Counted from the first letter of the stretch, positions 15,288-24,940 are shown. The stretch is 64,000 nt of DNA from BQWY01 sp046351095 (GCA_046351095.1 JAXLZC010000001.1:1116001-1180000); one strand, 5' to 3'. Program-made: numbers and translations. The notes: generated by a model not told the origin, from the letters alone.

Positions 15288-17539
15288 GATACGGACATCA
15301 CCTGTTGTTCCAGTGTCTCCGCCCACGCCGCATACATCGTGTCCAGCGGCACATCGATCGTTGCGACTGATTGACCCTGCGTGTCCTGAACCGTCACGAG
15401 CAATTGCGTGCCGCCGACGCGCCCAACGTGCGCCACAGGCACCTGGCACTCGTGGATCGCAGCCATGACCTGCGCGCGTTTGTCCGGCGCAACGGATATA
15501 ACCACACGCGACGGCGTCTCGCCGAAGAGCGCCGCATCTTTGCGAATCTGCCCCAAGAGAATCGTCGCGGTTGCACCGAGGCGGCCTGCAGGTCCGGAGA
15601 TACAACACTCGGCCAGCGCGACGGCCAACCCACCGTCCGAACAATCGTGCGCCGACTGCAACAACCCATCTTGCGCCAATCGCCGCACACAGTTTTGCAA
15701 TGCAAGTTCAGCGTTCATACTCAGCAGCGGCGGCGAACCCTGCTCGCGCGCATGGACGACTTTCAAATATTCCGTCCCGCCCAGGTCTTCGCGCGTCTGC
15801 CCGAGCAACAAAATGTCGTCGCCCTCCTGCCGGAACCACTGCGTCACGACACGCGAGGCATCGTCGATCAAGCCGACCATACCGATCATCGGCGTCGGGT
15901 AAATCGACAGACCGTTCGTCTCATTGTACAAACTCACGTTGCCGCTCACCACCGGCACGGACAACGCCTCACACGCGTCCTTGATCCCCTCGATGCCGAG
16001 CACGAGCTGCCACATGATGTCCGGCCGCTCCGGATTACCGAAATTCAAACAGTCCGTCAGCCCGATCGGCTCGGCACCGGAGCAGACCAAATTGCGCGCA
16101 CATTCGGCCACCGCGAGCTTCGCACCTTCGTACGGGTTCAGCAGGCAGTAGCGGCTATTGCAATCGACGGCCAACGCCAGCGCCTTCGTCGTCCCCTTCA
16201 CACGAATCACGGCCGCATCGGATCCCGGACGGACCTGCGTATTCGTCCGGACCATGTGATCGTATTGCTCGTACACCCAGCGTTTACTTGCGATGGTGGG
16301 ACTGGCCAACAATTGGAGCAACACGGCGTTCGCATCGGTAACATCGCGCAACGCATCCCAGTTCACATGCTGCAGCTGATCCAAATAATTCGGCGGCGCA
16401 TGCGGGCGATCGTAGCGAGGGCCGTCATCCGCCAGGGCTTTCGCGGGAACGTCGGCTGCCACTTGCCCCTGCTCCGTCACGACGACTCGTCCGGTATCGG
16501 TCACACGGCCGATCACGGCCACGTCCAAATCCCACTTCCGACAGATACGCGTGACCTCGTCCTCGCGCCCCGCCTTCGCCACCATCAACATGCGCTCTTG
16601 CGACTCGCTCAGCATGATTTCGTAGGGCGTCATACCAGGCTCACGGCGGGGCACTCGGTCGAGGTTGAGTTCGACGCCCGTCCCTTCGCGAGACGCCATT
16701 TCGCAGGCCGAACTGGTCAACCCGGCGGCGCCCATGTCCTGAATGCCGACAAGCAGATCCGCAGCCATAATTTCTAGGCAGGCTTCGAGCAACAACTTCT
16801 CGGTAAAGGGATCGCCGACTTGGACGGTGGGCCGCTTTTGCTGCGCCTTATCGTCGAAGGAATCCGACGCCATGGTTGCGCCGTGAATGCCGTCGCGGCC
16901 CGTCTTCGAGCCCACGTAGATCACCGGATTCCCGACGCCGGCCGCCTTACCGAGGAAGATCCGATCTTTCTTGGCGATGCCGAGGCAAAAGACGTTCACG
17001 AGCGGATTGAGCGTGTAGATGTCGTTGAAGACCACTTCTCCGCCCACCGTCGGCACACCCATGCAGTTGCCGTAGGCGCTGATGCCGGACACCACGCCTT
17101 TGACGAGGCGACGATTGTTCGCGTTGGACAAGCCGCCGAAGCGCAGCGAATTCAACAGCGCCACCGGCCGCGCGCCCATCGTAAAAATATCGCGCAGAAT
17201 GCCGCCCACACCGGTCGCCGCGCCTTGGAACGGCTCGATGAACGATGGGTGGTTGTGCGATTCCATCTTAAACACGGCGCACAAACCGTCGCCGATATCC
17301 ACGGCACCCGCGTTTTCACCAGGTCCTTGCACAACACGGGGCCCGGTCGTCGGCAACTTCTTCAGATGGAGACGCGAAGACTTATACGAGCAATGCTCGC
17401 TCCACATCGCCGAAAACATCCCCAACTCCGTCCAGTTGGGTTCGCGGCCGAGAATCGCGACGATCTTGTCGTACTCGTCCGCCGTCAGCTTGTGCTGCGC
17501 GAGCAGTTCTTTCGTCATTTTCACGGGAGGCGCAGTCAT
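15284..17539 (-). CDS. purL: Phosphoribosylformylglycinamidine synthase, large subunit
   Basis: 751 residues, the short PurL type that needs separate PurQ and PurS, both encoded immediately upstream. Landmarks: FSAMWSEHCSYKSSR near the N-terminus, QGPGENAGAVDIGDG, ESHNHPSFIEPFQGAATGVGG. Converts FGAR to FGAM with ammonia from PurQ. Six bases after purQ and overlapping purF by 4 bp. Confidence 0.96.
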   Translation of the reverse strand: MTAPPVKMTKELLAQHKLTADEYDKIVAILGREPNWTELGMFSAMWSEHCSYKSSRLHLKKLPTTGPRVVQGPGENAGAVDIGDGLCAVFKMESHNHPSFIEPFQGAATGVGGILRDIFTMGARPVALLNSLRFGGLSNANNRRLVKGVVSGISAYGNCMGVPTVGGEVVFNDIYTLNPLVNVFCLGIAKKDRIFLGKAAGVGNPVIYVGSKTGRDGIHGATMASDSFDDKAQQKRPTVQVGDPFTEKLLLEACLEIMAADLLVGIQDMGAAGLTSSACEMASREGTGVELNLDRVPRREPGMTPYEIMLSESQERMLMVAKAGREDEVTRICRKWDLDVAVIGRVTDTGRVVVTEQGQVAADVPAKALADDGPRYDRPHAPPNYLDQLQHVNWDALRDVTDANAVLLQLLASPTIASKRWVYEQYDHMVRTNTQVRPGSDAAVIRVKGTTKALALAVDCNSRYCLLNPYEGAKLAVAECARNLVCSGAEPIGLTDCLNFGNPERPDIMWQLVLGIEGIKDACEALSVPVVSGNVSLYNETNGLSIYPTPMIGMVGLIDDASRVVTQWFRQEGDDILLLGQTREDLGGTEYLKVVHAREQGSPPLLSMNAELALQNCVRRLAQDGLLQSAHDCSDGGLAVALAECCISGPAGRLGATATILLGQIRKDAALFGETPSRVVISVAPDKRAQVMAAIHECQVPVAHVGRVGGTQLLVTVQDTQGQSVATIDVPLDTMYAAWAETLEQQVMSVS

Positions 17540-17545
17540 AGTCGG

Positions 17546-18268
17546 TTATGTCGTGACCATTCGAAGCGTGCGGCTACTGCTCTTCAGGGTATCCAGCATC
17601 GACTGGAACAGGACCATACCGTCCTGGCCGCCCAGCACAGCTTCGGCACAGCGTTCCGGATGCGGCATCATACCGAGCACGTTGCCCTCCGCGTTCCGAA
17701 TACCGGCAATGTTGTCCACCGACCCGTTGGGATTCGACGCGGCATTCACCGTTCCATCGGCATCGCAGTAGCGCAGAACGACTTGTCCGTTCGCTTGTAA
17801 GGCGGCCAATGTCACAGGGTCCGTATAATAATTGCCGTCGGCATGCGCGATGGGGATCTGCAACACCTGTCCGGGGCGGCAGCGTCCGGTAAACGGCGTG
17901 GCCGCATTTTCGATCCGCACGTACACGTCCTTACAGATAAAACTGAGGTCGCGATTCCGCAGCATGGCGCCGGGTAGCAAGCCCGCTTCCAACAAAATCT
18001 GGAACCCGTTGCAGATGCCGAGCACTAAACCGCCCCCCTCCGCAAACGTTTTCACGGCCTCCATGACCGGAGAAAAGCGCGCGATCGCGCCCGTCCGTAA
18101 GTAGTCGCCGTAGGAGAATCCGCCCGGCAACACGACACCGTCGACGTCGTGCAGCGACGTCTCCTTGTGCCAGATCAGACGCACGTTCGTACCCAGCACG
18201 GTGCCGAGCACATGCTCGCAATCGTGATCACAATTGGACCCTGGGAAAACCACTACGCCGATCTTCAT
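17546..18268 (-). CDS. purQ: Phosphoribosylformylglycinamidine synthase, glutaminase subunit
   Basis: 240 residues. Class I glutamine amidotransferase: MKIGVVVFPGSNCDHD at the N-terminus, nucleophile elbow GICNGFQ, and C-terminal MMPHPERCAE with the catalytic His and Glu. Releases ammonia for PurL. Lies between purS and purL as in other bacteria with the three-subunit enzyme. Confidence 0.96.
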   Translation of the reverse strand: MKIGVVVFPGSNCDHDCEHVLGTVLGTNVRLIWHKETSLHDVDGVVLPGGFSYGDYLRTGAIARFSPVMEAVKTFAEGGGLVLGICNGFQILLEAGLLPGAMLRNRDLSFICKDVYVRIENAATPFTGRCRPGQVLQIPIAHADGNYYTDPVTLAALQANGQVVLRYCDADGTVNAASNPNGSVDNIAGIRNAEGNVLGMMPHPERCAEAVLGGQDGMVLFQSMLDTLKSSSRTLRMVTT

Positions 18269-18302
18269 GCGTCCTCAGACGGCCGAATCCGCCGACGGCG
18301 TC

Positions 18303-18545
18303 TCAGCCTTGCAACTCGTAGCGATATTCTTCGATCACCGTGTTCGCCAACAACTGCTCGCAGATCATCTTGACGGTCGCATCGGCCCGCGTACGGTCGG
18401 TGTCCTTGATGTCGAACTCCATATACTTCCCAAGCCGCACGTTGCTCGCGGTCCGAAAGCCCAACGATTCGAGCGCATGCTCGATCGCCTTCCCCTGCGG
18501 GTCGAGAATGCCCTGCTTCAACGTCACATGTACGATCGCTTTCAC
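18303..18545 (-). CDS. purS: Phosphoribosylformylglycinamidine synthase subunit PurS
   Basis: 80 residues; MKAIVHVTLKQGILDPQGKA and LGFRTASNVRLGKYMEFDI are the diagnostic PurS segments. It bridges PurL and PurQ. Its start overlaps the stop of the small membrane-protein gene by 4 bp. Confidence 0.95.
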   Translation of the reverse strand: MKAIVHVTLKQGILDPQGKAIEHALESLGFRTASNVRLGKYMEFDIKDTDRTRADATVKMICEQLLANTVIEEYRYELQG

Positions 18546-18796
18546 TCCGATCCCCTTCCGCCCGGCAACGCCTCGGCTTGGGATTTACGATCCGCCGCCT
18601 CGGACATGGCATCGATATATTTGCGCAGCTTCAGAATCCCGAACACGGTGCCGACTCCACCCACCGCCAGCGCCACAAAGGCCCAGCGCCAGGGCGACTC
18701 GTCGAGCCGATACGCCATCATCGCCACAGTCATCGCCCAGACGACGATAGCCGCCATCAGTCCGTACTGCATCAACCAGTGGAACAGGCGTTTCAT
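18542..18796 (-). CDS. Small hypothetical protein with two transmembrane helices
   Basis: 84 residues; two hydrophobic segments (LMAAIVVWAMTVAMMAY and WAFVALAVGGVGTVFGIL) and a charged C-terminal tail. It is embedded between purC and purS and overlaps purS, so it is translated with the purine genes. No family recognised. Confidence 0.65.
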   Translation of the reverse strand: MKRLFHWLMQYGLMAAIVVWAMTVAMMAYRLDESPWRWAFVALAVGGVGTVFGILKLRKYIDAMSEAADRKSQAEALPGGRGSE

Positions 18797-18826
18797 GGCG
18801 CGCTCAGCAATAGCCCCTAGGGTCTC

Positions 18827-19534
18827 TCAACCGAGAACACGGCTCAAGACATCCTGATAGGCTTCTTCGACCTTGCCTAAATCCTTCCGGAACCGGTCTT
18901 TATCGAGCGATTCCTTGGAAGCCTGGTCCCAGAGGCGACAGGTATCCGGCGAAATTTCATCGGCCAGGACGATGCCCCCATGGTGCAGCCCAAATTCCAA
19001 CTTAAAGTCCACGAGGATCAACCGCCGCTCGCGGAAAAACGGGACCAGTCGGCTGTTCACACGCAACGCCAGCCGCTTGATCTCGACCAATTGATCGGGC
19101 GTCGCGAGCTTCAACAGCCGAATGTGTTCGTCCGCAATCAGCGGATCGCCGAGCGCATCGTTTTTGTAATACCACTCCACGATCGGCGGGTCGATCGGGT
19201 CGCCCTCGGTCAGGCCCAGCCGTTTCGCCAAACTCCCGGCCACCACGTTCCGCACGACGACCTCGACCGGCACGATGGTGACTTTTTTCGTCAGCATCTC
19301 GCGGTCGCTCAGCCGCTCCACAAAATGTGTCGGGATCCCGTCGGCCTCGAGCAAGCGGAACAACCGCTCGGACACCTTATTATTGACCACGCCCTTATCC
19401 ACGATGGTGCCGCGCTTCTGCGCGTTGAAGGCCGTCGCATCGTCCTTAAAATACTGAACGACACGATCCGGCTGCTCCGTCGTGAAGATCTTCTTGGCTT
19501 TCCCCTCGTACAGCAGGGTTCCGGTTCCGCTCAT
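18827..19534 (-). CDS. purC: SAICAR synthetase
   Basis: 235 residues. Catalyses ATP-dependent joining of CAIR and aspartate. LLYEGKAKKIF at the N-terminus, FVERLSDREMLTKKVTIVPVEVVVRNVVAGSLAKR and the C-terminal LVDFKLEFG, ISPDTCRLWD motifs are complete. The ATG at 19534 is taken as the start; a GTG two codons upstream is possible. It follows the chlorite dismutase gene by 25 bp. Confidence 0.95.
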   Translation of the reverse strand: MSGTGTLLYEGKAKKIFTTEQPDRVVQYFKDDATAFNAQKRGTIVDKGVVNNKVSERLFRLLEADGIPTHFVERLSDREMLTKKVTIVPVEVVVRNVVAGSLAKRLGLTEGDPIDPPIVEWYYKNDALGDPLIADEHIRLLKLATPDQLVEIKRLALRVNSRLVPFFRERRLILVDFKLEFGLHHGGIVLADEISPDTCRLWDQASKESLDKDRFRKDLGKVEEAYQDVLSRVLG

Positions 19535-19559
19535 CGTCACGTTCCCATGCGCCGCGCGC

Positions 19560-20351
19560 CTACTGCGCCAACGCTTCCGTCAATTCGTCGATCGTCACGA
19601 CGCGGCCGAGCCAGATCGGATGGCCCATACGCCGCGTGTACTGAAATTCTTTCGTCTGCTGATGGGCACGGATCAACGCATGAAAATCGTCGAGCCGCGC
19701 CGTTTCGAAATAGGTAATAAAATCCTGATCGTCCAACCCGGTCGAATGATAAAGCTTCCGCGCCACGGTTTTCGTGTACGGCAAGGTCGACGCCGTGTGC
19801 GCCTGCATGAGGCCCGCGCGCGTCGCCTCGTCCAACGCCCACCACTCCGCCGTTTTTTGAATCGGGATCACGATTGCATAGGGGCGCGGTCCGCCTTCCG
19901 TCGGCACGGCCAGATCCGCCTTCATCTGCTCCGAGAATCCCGGCACATACTGCGCGCGCTTCGTCATCCCCTGCAAGAGGCCACGCTCGCTCAGATGCCG
20001 CCCGAACACGCCGGCACGAAGATCGTTCAAAAACGACTGCGAGTCGCGAAGGTCAGTAGCATGGATACGAAACAACAGATCCGTGCGCTCCGTCAGCCCT
20101 TGCAACAGATAGACGTCGATCGCCACACGCTCGCGATGTTGGTCGATGACGCTCTTCAGCATTTTTAAGTAGGAGATACGCGCCTGCACATCCTCCGCCG
20201 CCCAGCCGTCTTTAAGGCTGAACGCCGCAAAGGTCGCGAACACGCCCGGATCGCTCAGCAGCTTCGCGCGATCCACAGCCGCCTGCGCCACCATCGGCCA
20301 GAGCAACAGCCCGACGAACAACGAAACAAGCGCCGCGCGACAACGTCTCAT
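19560..20351 (-). CDS. cld: Chlorite dismutase, periplasmic
   Basis: 263 residues. Converts chlorite to chloride and O2 with heme b. Start at 20351 overlaps the purB stop (ATGA), with AAGGGGG upstream. Residues 1-24 are a signal peptide (ending AQA). The long pentameric-type Cld fold is recognisable by YAIVIPIQKTAEWWALDE and RRMGHPIWLGRVVTIDEL. The likely proximal heme ligand is His185 (LMQAHTAS) and the catalytic distal arginine is Arg198 (TKTVARKL), thirteen residues later as in characterised Nitrospira Cld (His160/Arg173 in that numbering). Both are intact, so an active enzyme is expected. Cld in Nitrospira is established, but the position between purB and purC is notable. Confidence 0.93.
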   Translation of the reverse strand: MRRCRAALVSLFVGLLLWPMVAQAAVDRAKLLSDPGVFATFAAFSLKDGWAAEDVQARISYLKMLKSVIDQHRERVAIDVYLLQGLTERTDLLFRIHATDLRDSQSFLNDLRAGVFGRHLSERGLLQGMTKRAQYVPGFSEQMKADLAVPTEGGPRPYAIVIPIQKTAEWWALDEATRAGLMQAHTASTLPYTKTVARKLYHSTGLDDQDFITYFETARLDDFHALIRAHQQTKEFQYTRRMGHPIWLGRVVTIDELTEALAQ

Positions 20352-21706
20352 CGTGCCCCCTTGGACGACCGTTTGGCCGTACCGGTTGCGCCCGTCGCGC
20401 CTCGGAGCGATTTCGCTCCGAATACACGCGCGTAAATGTGATCGAGGTGCCGCAGGTAATAGGCCGGATCGAAACAGGCGCGAATTTCCGCCTTGCTCAA
20501 CTGTTTCGAGATAAAAGGATCTTTGCTGACGCCTTCTTCGAGACTCGGCCCGCCCTTCCACGCGACCATCGCGTTCCGCTGGACCGCTTCGTAGGATTCC
20601 TTCCGCTGCGCGCCTTTATCGAGAAGCGCCAGCAACAGACGCTGCGAGTAGACGAGCCCGCCCGTCAGATCCAAATTGCGCTGCATCCGTTCCGGATACA
20701 CCAACAAATTTTTCAGCAGGTCGGTCGTGCGCGCGAGCATGTAGTCGATCAGGATCGTGCTGTCCGGCATGATCACACGCTCGACGGACGAATGGCTGAT
20801 GTCGCGTTCGTGCCAGAGCGCCACGTTTTCCAACGCCGCCACACTGTTCGCCCGCACGAGGCGCGCGAGGCCGCACAGGTTTTCGGAAATAATCGGGTTC
20901 CGCTTGTGCGGCATGGCGGACGAACCCTTTTGGCCCTCCGAAAAATACTCCTCCGCCTCCAACACTTCCGTACGCTGCAGGTGACGAATCTCCGTCGCAA
21001 TCTTTTCGATGGTGGCGGCCAAGAGCGCCAACGCACTTTGATAGGCGGCGTGGCGATCGCGCTGCACGACTTGGTTGGAGACCGGATCAGGCTTCAGGCC
21101 AAGCTTCTTACACACGTAGGCTTCGATGGCCGGCGACTGGTGTGCAAATGTACCCATCGCGCCGGACAATTTGCCGACGGCGATATCCTCGCGCACGGCG
21201 CTCAAGCGAGTCAGGTGGCGACGCACTTCCTCGTACCAAATGGTCAGCTTAAATCCGAACGAGATCGGCTCGCCGTGGATGCCGTGCGACCGCCCGACCA
21301 TCGGGACCGTGCGACATTCCAGCGCGCGCCGCTTCAACACGTCCAACAAGCCGCGCACGCCGACCAGGATCAGGTCCAACGCCTCGGTCATCTGCACGGC
21401 CAGCGACGTATCGACGATGTCGGACGACGTGAGGCCCACGTGGAGAAAGCGCGCATCCGGCCCGACCGACGCCGTGAGCGATTCCAAAAACGCGATCACG
21501 TCGTGTTTCGTGACCAGCTCGATTTCGGCGATCCGCGCCACATCGACCCGCGCGCGTTTACGAATACGCGCCGCCGTGCCGCGCGGCACCTGCCCCGCGC
21601 GCTCGCAGGCTTCGCAAGCGGCCAACTCGACTTCGAGCCAAATTTCGTACTTCCGCTGCAAATCCCAGATGGCTTTCATCTGGGACCGTGTATACCGTTC
21701 GATCAT
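20348..21706 (-). CDS. purB: Adenylosuccinate lyase
   Basis: 452 residues. Cleaves SAICAR and adenylosuccinate. Start MIERYTRSQMKAIWD; family motifs TSSDIVDTSLAVQ, GRSHGIHGEPISFG and the signature GSSAMPHKRNPI are all present. Ahead of cld with a 4-bp overlap and 49 bp after nusB. Confidence 0.96.
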   Translation of the reverse strand: MIERYTRSQMKAIWDLQRKYEIWLEVELAACEACERAGQVPRGTAARIRKRARVDVARIAEIELVTKHDVIAFLESLTASVGPDARFLHVGLTSSDIVDTSLAVQMTEALDLILVGVRGLLDVLKRRALECRTVPMVGRSHGIHGEPISFGFKLTIWYEEVRRHLTRLSAVREDIAVGKLSGAMGTFAHQSPAIEAYVCKKLGLKPDPVSNQVVQRDRHAAYQSALALLAATIEKIATEIRHLQRTEVLEAEEYFSEGQKGSSAMPHKRNPIISENLCGLARLVRANSVAALENVALWHERDISHSSVERVIMPDSTILIDYMLARTTDLLKNLLVYPERMQRNLDLTGGLVYSQRLLLALLDKGAQRKESYEAVQRNAMVAWKGGPSLEEGVSKDPFISKQLSKAEIRACFDPAYYLRHLDHIYARVFGAKSLRGATGATGTAKRSSKGAR

Positions 21707-21755
21707 GCGTGCCGTCTCTCGCCTGCCGTCGCGCGCCCGCCGCGTCGCGACTCGA

Positions 21756-22205
21756 TCAATTTTCCAGCGTCGCTTCCGTTCGTTTATTCGCCAAGCGTGG
21801 ATCGACCATCAGCGCCCGATCCAAAATACCGTTCACAAAACTCCGCGTGTCCTCGTCGGCAAACGCGCGCGCCAGTTCGAGCGCCTCGTTGATCGTCACC
21901 TTGGCCGGAATGTCCGGCAGCCACAAGAGCTCGAACAACCCCGCGCGCAAAATGTTCCGATCGACGATCGGCATGCGGCTGACGGTCCAGTTTTTTGCGT
22001 ACTGCCCGATCAACGCGTCCAGCTCGTGCCGATGCGTCCGCACACCCGAGACCAACGACTCCGCAAACGTCCGCCCCGTATCGTCCAACGGATACTGCTC
22101 CCAAAAATCCTGCTCCCAGGGACCGGATTGCTCGTGGATGTCCCATTGAAAGAGGAGCTGCAGCGCCCGCTCGCGCGCCTCGTGACGTGTCGACGTTTTA
22201 CTCAT
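21756..22205 (-). CDS. nusB: Transcription antitermination factor NusB
   Basis: 149 residues; RHEARERALQLLFQWDIHE at the N-terminus, then PIVDRNILRAGLFELLW and IPAKVTINEALELARAFADEDTRSFVNGIL, the standard NusB signature blocks. Overlaps ribH by 4 bp. It acts in rRNA antitermination; the pairing with ribH is common in bacteria. Confidence 0.95.
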   Translation of the reverse strand: MSKTSTRHEARERALQLLFQWDIHEQSGPWEQDFWEQYPLDDTGRTFAESLVSGVRTHRHELDALIGQYAKNWTVSRMPIVDRNILRAGLFELLWLPDIPAKVTINEALELARAFADEDTRSFVNGILDRALMVDPRLANKRTEATLEN

Positions 22206-22708
22206 GACGCCGCCTTGGGGCGAAAGCCCGCACTACCCGGCATCGTGCGCAACGCCCGCATCACCGTGGCCATCTGAATTGCCGACCGCGCCGCATCGCC
22301 GCCCCGATTACGTTCGCCGGCGCCCGCACGCTCGAGCGCCTGCTCCACCGTCTCCGTCGTCAACACACCGAAGATCACCGGAATACCCGAATCCCATCCC
22401 GCCTGCGCGATGCCGCGAGCGGCTTCCGCGGCGATAAAATCGAAATGCGGCGTCTCGCCGCGAATCACCGCCCCTAAGCAAATCACCGCATCGAACTGTT
22501 GAGACAGCGCCATCTGCCGCGCCACAAGCGGAATTTCAAACGCGCCCGGCACACGCACGACGGTGAGCTGCTTCGTAACCGCGCCCGCCTGCGTCAGCAC
22601 CTCGACCGCCGCCGCCTGCAACCGCGACGTGACGAACTCGTTGAACTGGCTGACCACGAGGCCGAACCGTAAGCCGGAGGCGTCGAGTGTGCCGTCGAGC
22701 GTGTTCAT
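22202..22708 (-). CDS. ribH: 6,7-dimethyl-8-ribityllumazine synthase
   Basis: 168 residues; FGLVVSQFNEFVTSRL, RVPGAFEIPLVARQM and GAVIRGETPHFDFIAAEAARGI (with the catalytic His) identify the lumazine synthase. Penultimate step of riboflavin synthesis, taking the product of RibB from the next gene. Ten bases after ribBA. Confidence 0.96.
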   Translation of the reverse strand: MNTLDGTLDASGLRFGLVVSQFNEFVTSRLQAAAVEVLTQAGAVTKQLTVVRVPGAFEIPLVARQMALSQQFDAVICLGAVIRGETPHFDFIAAEAARGIAQAGWDSGIPVIFGVLTTETVEQALERAGAGERNRGGDAARSAIQMATVMRALRTMPGSAGFRPKAAS

Positions 22709-22718
22709 CGTACCGCCG

Positions 22719-23999
22719 TTACACCTTCTTCAACATGTGCCCAAGCTTCTGCTTCTTGGTGCGCAGGTAGTTCACGTTGGCTGCGCGCGGCGCCGCTTCG
22801 ATCGGCACCCGCTCGACCACTTGCAGGCCGTAGCCCTCGATGCCCACGATCTTGCGCGGATTGTTCGTCAGCAACCGCAGTTGTCGAATACCCAGCTTCA
22901 CCAAAATCTGCGCGCCCACCCCGTAGTCGCGGAGATCCGGCTTGAAGCCCAGCTTCAGATTCGCTTCGACCGTGTCGCTGCCGCCGTCCTGCAGCGCATA
23001 GGCCCGCATCTTGTTCAGCAAACCGATGCCGCGCCCCTCTTGATTCAGATAGAGCAAGACGCCGCGCCCCTCTTTTTGAATCGCCTCCAGCGCGCGGTGG
23101 AGTTGATCGCGACAATCGCAGCGCAACGAACCCAAGGCATCTGCCGTCAAACAGCCGGAGTGCACACGCGTCAGCGTCGGCCGCCCATCGTCGACACGCC
23201 CACAGACCAAGGCGATGTGCGTCGCGCCGTCGACCACGTTTTCGAACACGACCGCCTCGAACTCGCCGAACATCGTCGGCATCCGCGCGCGGACCACCTC
23301 ACGGACAAACGTTTCGCGGTGCATGCGGTACTGAATCAGGTCCTTGATCGTGACCATCTTCAGCCGGTGCCGCTTCGCAAACTTGATCAGCTCCGGCACC
23401 CGCGCCATCGTGCCGTCGTCGTTCATGATCTCGCAGATCACCCCCGCCGGCTTGAGGCCCGCGAGCCGCGCCATGTCGACGGAGCCTTCCGTCTGCCCCG
23501 CGCGCTTCAGCACCCCGCCCTTGTCGGCTTTGAGCGGAAAGATATGGCCGGGCCGCGCCAAGTCGCTGGGCTTCGTCTTCGGATCGAGCGCCACATGAAT
23601 GGTCCTCGCCCGGTCGGCTGCCGAAATCCCCGTCGTGATCCCATGCCGCGCATCGACGGACACGGTAAAGGCCGTGCCGAACTGCGCCGTGTTTTCCGCC
23701 GCCTGCGGAGGCAACTGCAACTGCTCGACACGATCAGGCGTCAGCGCCAAACAGATCAACCCGCGCGCATGCGTCGCCATGAAGTTGATCGCGGCGGACG
23801 TCACCTTTTCGGCCGCGATCACCAAGTCCCCTTCGTTCTCGCGATCTTCATCGTCGACGAGCACGACCAACCGGCCGCGTTTGATGTCGCGGATGGCCTC
23901 TTCGATATCGTCGAATCCCGGCTGCGCCCGCGAAAACCGGGGCTGGACCCGCCCCGAAGACCGGGATGTTTTTGCGCCCTTTGCCACCCTGGATGCCAT
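22719..23999 (-). CDS. ribBA: Bifunctional DHBP synthase / GTP cyclohydrolase II
   Basis: 426 residues from ATG 23999. N-terminal DHBP synthase domain with VLVDDEDRENEGDLVIAAE and HARGLICLAL; C-terminal GTP cyclohydrolase II domain with zinc ligands in SGCLTADALGSLRCDC and the NQEGRGIGLLNK motif. Supplies both riboflavin precursors. Apparent first gene of the rib-nus-pur operon. I looked for an FMN riboswitch in the 250 bases upstream and saw none. Confidence 0.94.
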   Translation of the reverse strand: MASRVAKGAKTSRSSGRVQPRFSRAQPGFDDIEEAIRDIKRGRLVVLVDDEDRENEGDLVIAAEKVTSAAINFMATHARGLICLALTPDRVEQLQLPPQAAENTAQFGTAFTVSVDARHGITTGISAADRARTIHVALDPKTKPSDLARPGHIFPLKADKGGVLKRAGQTEGSVDMARLAGLKPAGVICEIMNDDGTMARVPELIKFAKRHRLKMVTIKDLIQYRMHRETFVREVVRARMPTMFGEFEAVVFENVVDGATHIALVCGRVDDGRPTLTRVHSGCLTADALGSLRCDCRDQLHRALEAIQKEGRGVLLYLNQEGRGIGLLNKMRAYALQDGGSDTVEANLKLGFKPDLRDYGVGAQILVKLGIRQLRLLTNNPRKIVGIEGYGLQVVERVPIEAAPRAANVNYLRTKKQKLGHMLKKV

Positions 24000-24259
24000 G
24001 AAAGCTGGACCGTGATCGGCGTGTAATGCGGGAGGAAGTGTCGACACCGACAGTGCGCGTCGCCGCCCTAAAAAAGAGCCGATCTTGTAACACGCCGCCG
24101 CCGCCCCTGTCACGCGCCCACTCCCACTGCCGGGAAGGGGTCCGAGGGGCCCAAAGGCGATGGGTAAAGACACACAGGAGGGTATTGGATGAGCCGCCGG
24201 ACCGGCAGCTCAGGGAAGCTCATAGCCAGCTAATTGTGAAACAGCATTCTCGCGAGGAG

Positions 24260-24940
24260 TTAGCCGACCTGGATTATCGCCTCGGGATAGGACAGGAAGT
24301 ATATGGCTTTGAAGCCAGGATTTTTCACCGAAAGTCCCTCACCCACCTGTAAACGCCCGGAGTTGAATATTCTGTCTGCCACAAGAAGAAGAACGACATC
24401 CTGGAATTTTTTCCGGTAGGACTCCATCTTCCCAGCCTTTCTATCTACCGCGGGCTGAAGATCCCTCTGTGTGGCCTCGCGCACCCAACCGACACGGTCG
24501 CTCACGCAAAGCCAATGTCGATCGTCACCCACAGCTTCCGGCAATGCAGTCAGATACACTTTCACAGCCCCAACACTGAAACTAACCTGTTCGTTTTCGC
24601 ATGACGGTTGCCGATTGAGCATCGCTGCAATGAGGTCATCCGCCACAATTCTTTGAAGTGGTCCACCAAATCGAGCCAACACACGCCTTCCACCTTTTCC
24701 GTAGTAGCCATCAGCTAATTTCTTAATAGCCTTAGCATTTAGCGATTCCTCTCGTTTGACAGATGAGCTAGGGTTACGCGCTCCGTCCACGAAGACCTGC
24801 GTAACTTCCAAACCAAACGAAGCCCCCGACGTGTGTACCTCGAAGTCAACAGGCTCCTCAATCTCAGCTAGGCGCCAATCCTTCCCTAATAATTTTACGG
24901 CGCACTCGGCATGCATACGTTCAACAGACTTGCTTGCCAT
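24260..24940 (-). CDS. Hypothetical protein, possible PD-(D/E)xK-like
   Basis: 226 residues, noticeably lower G+C and different codon choice than its neighbours. VDFEVHTSGASFGLEVTQVF contains an acidic residue then E-x-T in a strand-turn-strand setting that resembles a restriction-endonuclease-like core, but the lysine cannot be placed with certainty. The start overlaps the stop of the upstream lipoprotein gene by one base. No clear family; probably horizontally acquired. Confidence 0.5.
   Translation of the reverse strand: MASKSVERMHAECAVKLLGKDWRLAEIEEPVDFEVHTSGASFGLEVTQVFVDGARNPSSSVKREESLNAKAIKKLADGYYGKGGRRVLARFGGPLQRIVADDLIAAMLNRQPSCENEQVSFSVGAVKVYLTALPEAVGDDRHWLCVSDRVGWVREATQRDLQPAVDRKAGKMESYRKKFQDVVLLLVADRIFNSGRLQVGEGLSVKNPGFKAIYFLSYPEAIIQVG

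Noticed and set aside
20438..21892. 484-codon plus-strand ORF across purB
   Set aside because: Shadow ORF; PurB motifs on the minus strand are complete.
24000..24250. FMN riboswitch upstream of ribBA
   Set aside because: I could not find the conserved FMN aptamer cores on the minus strand.
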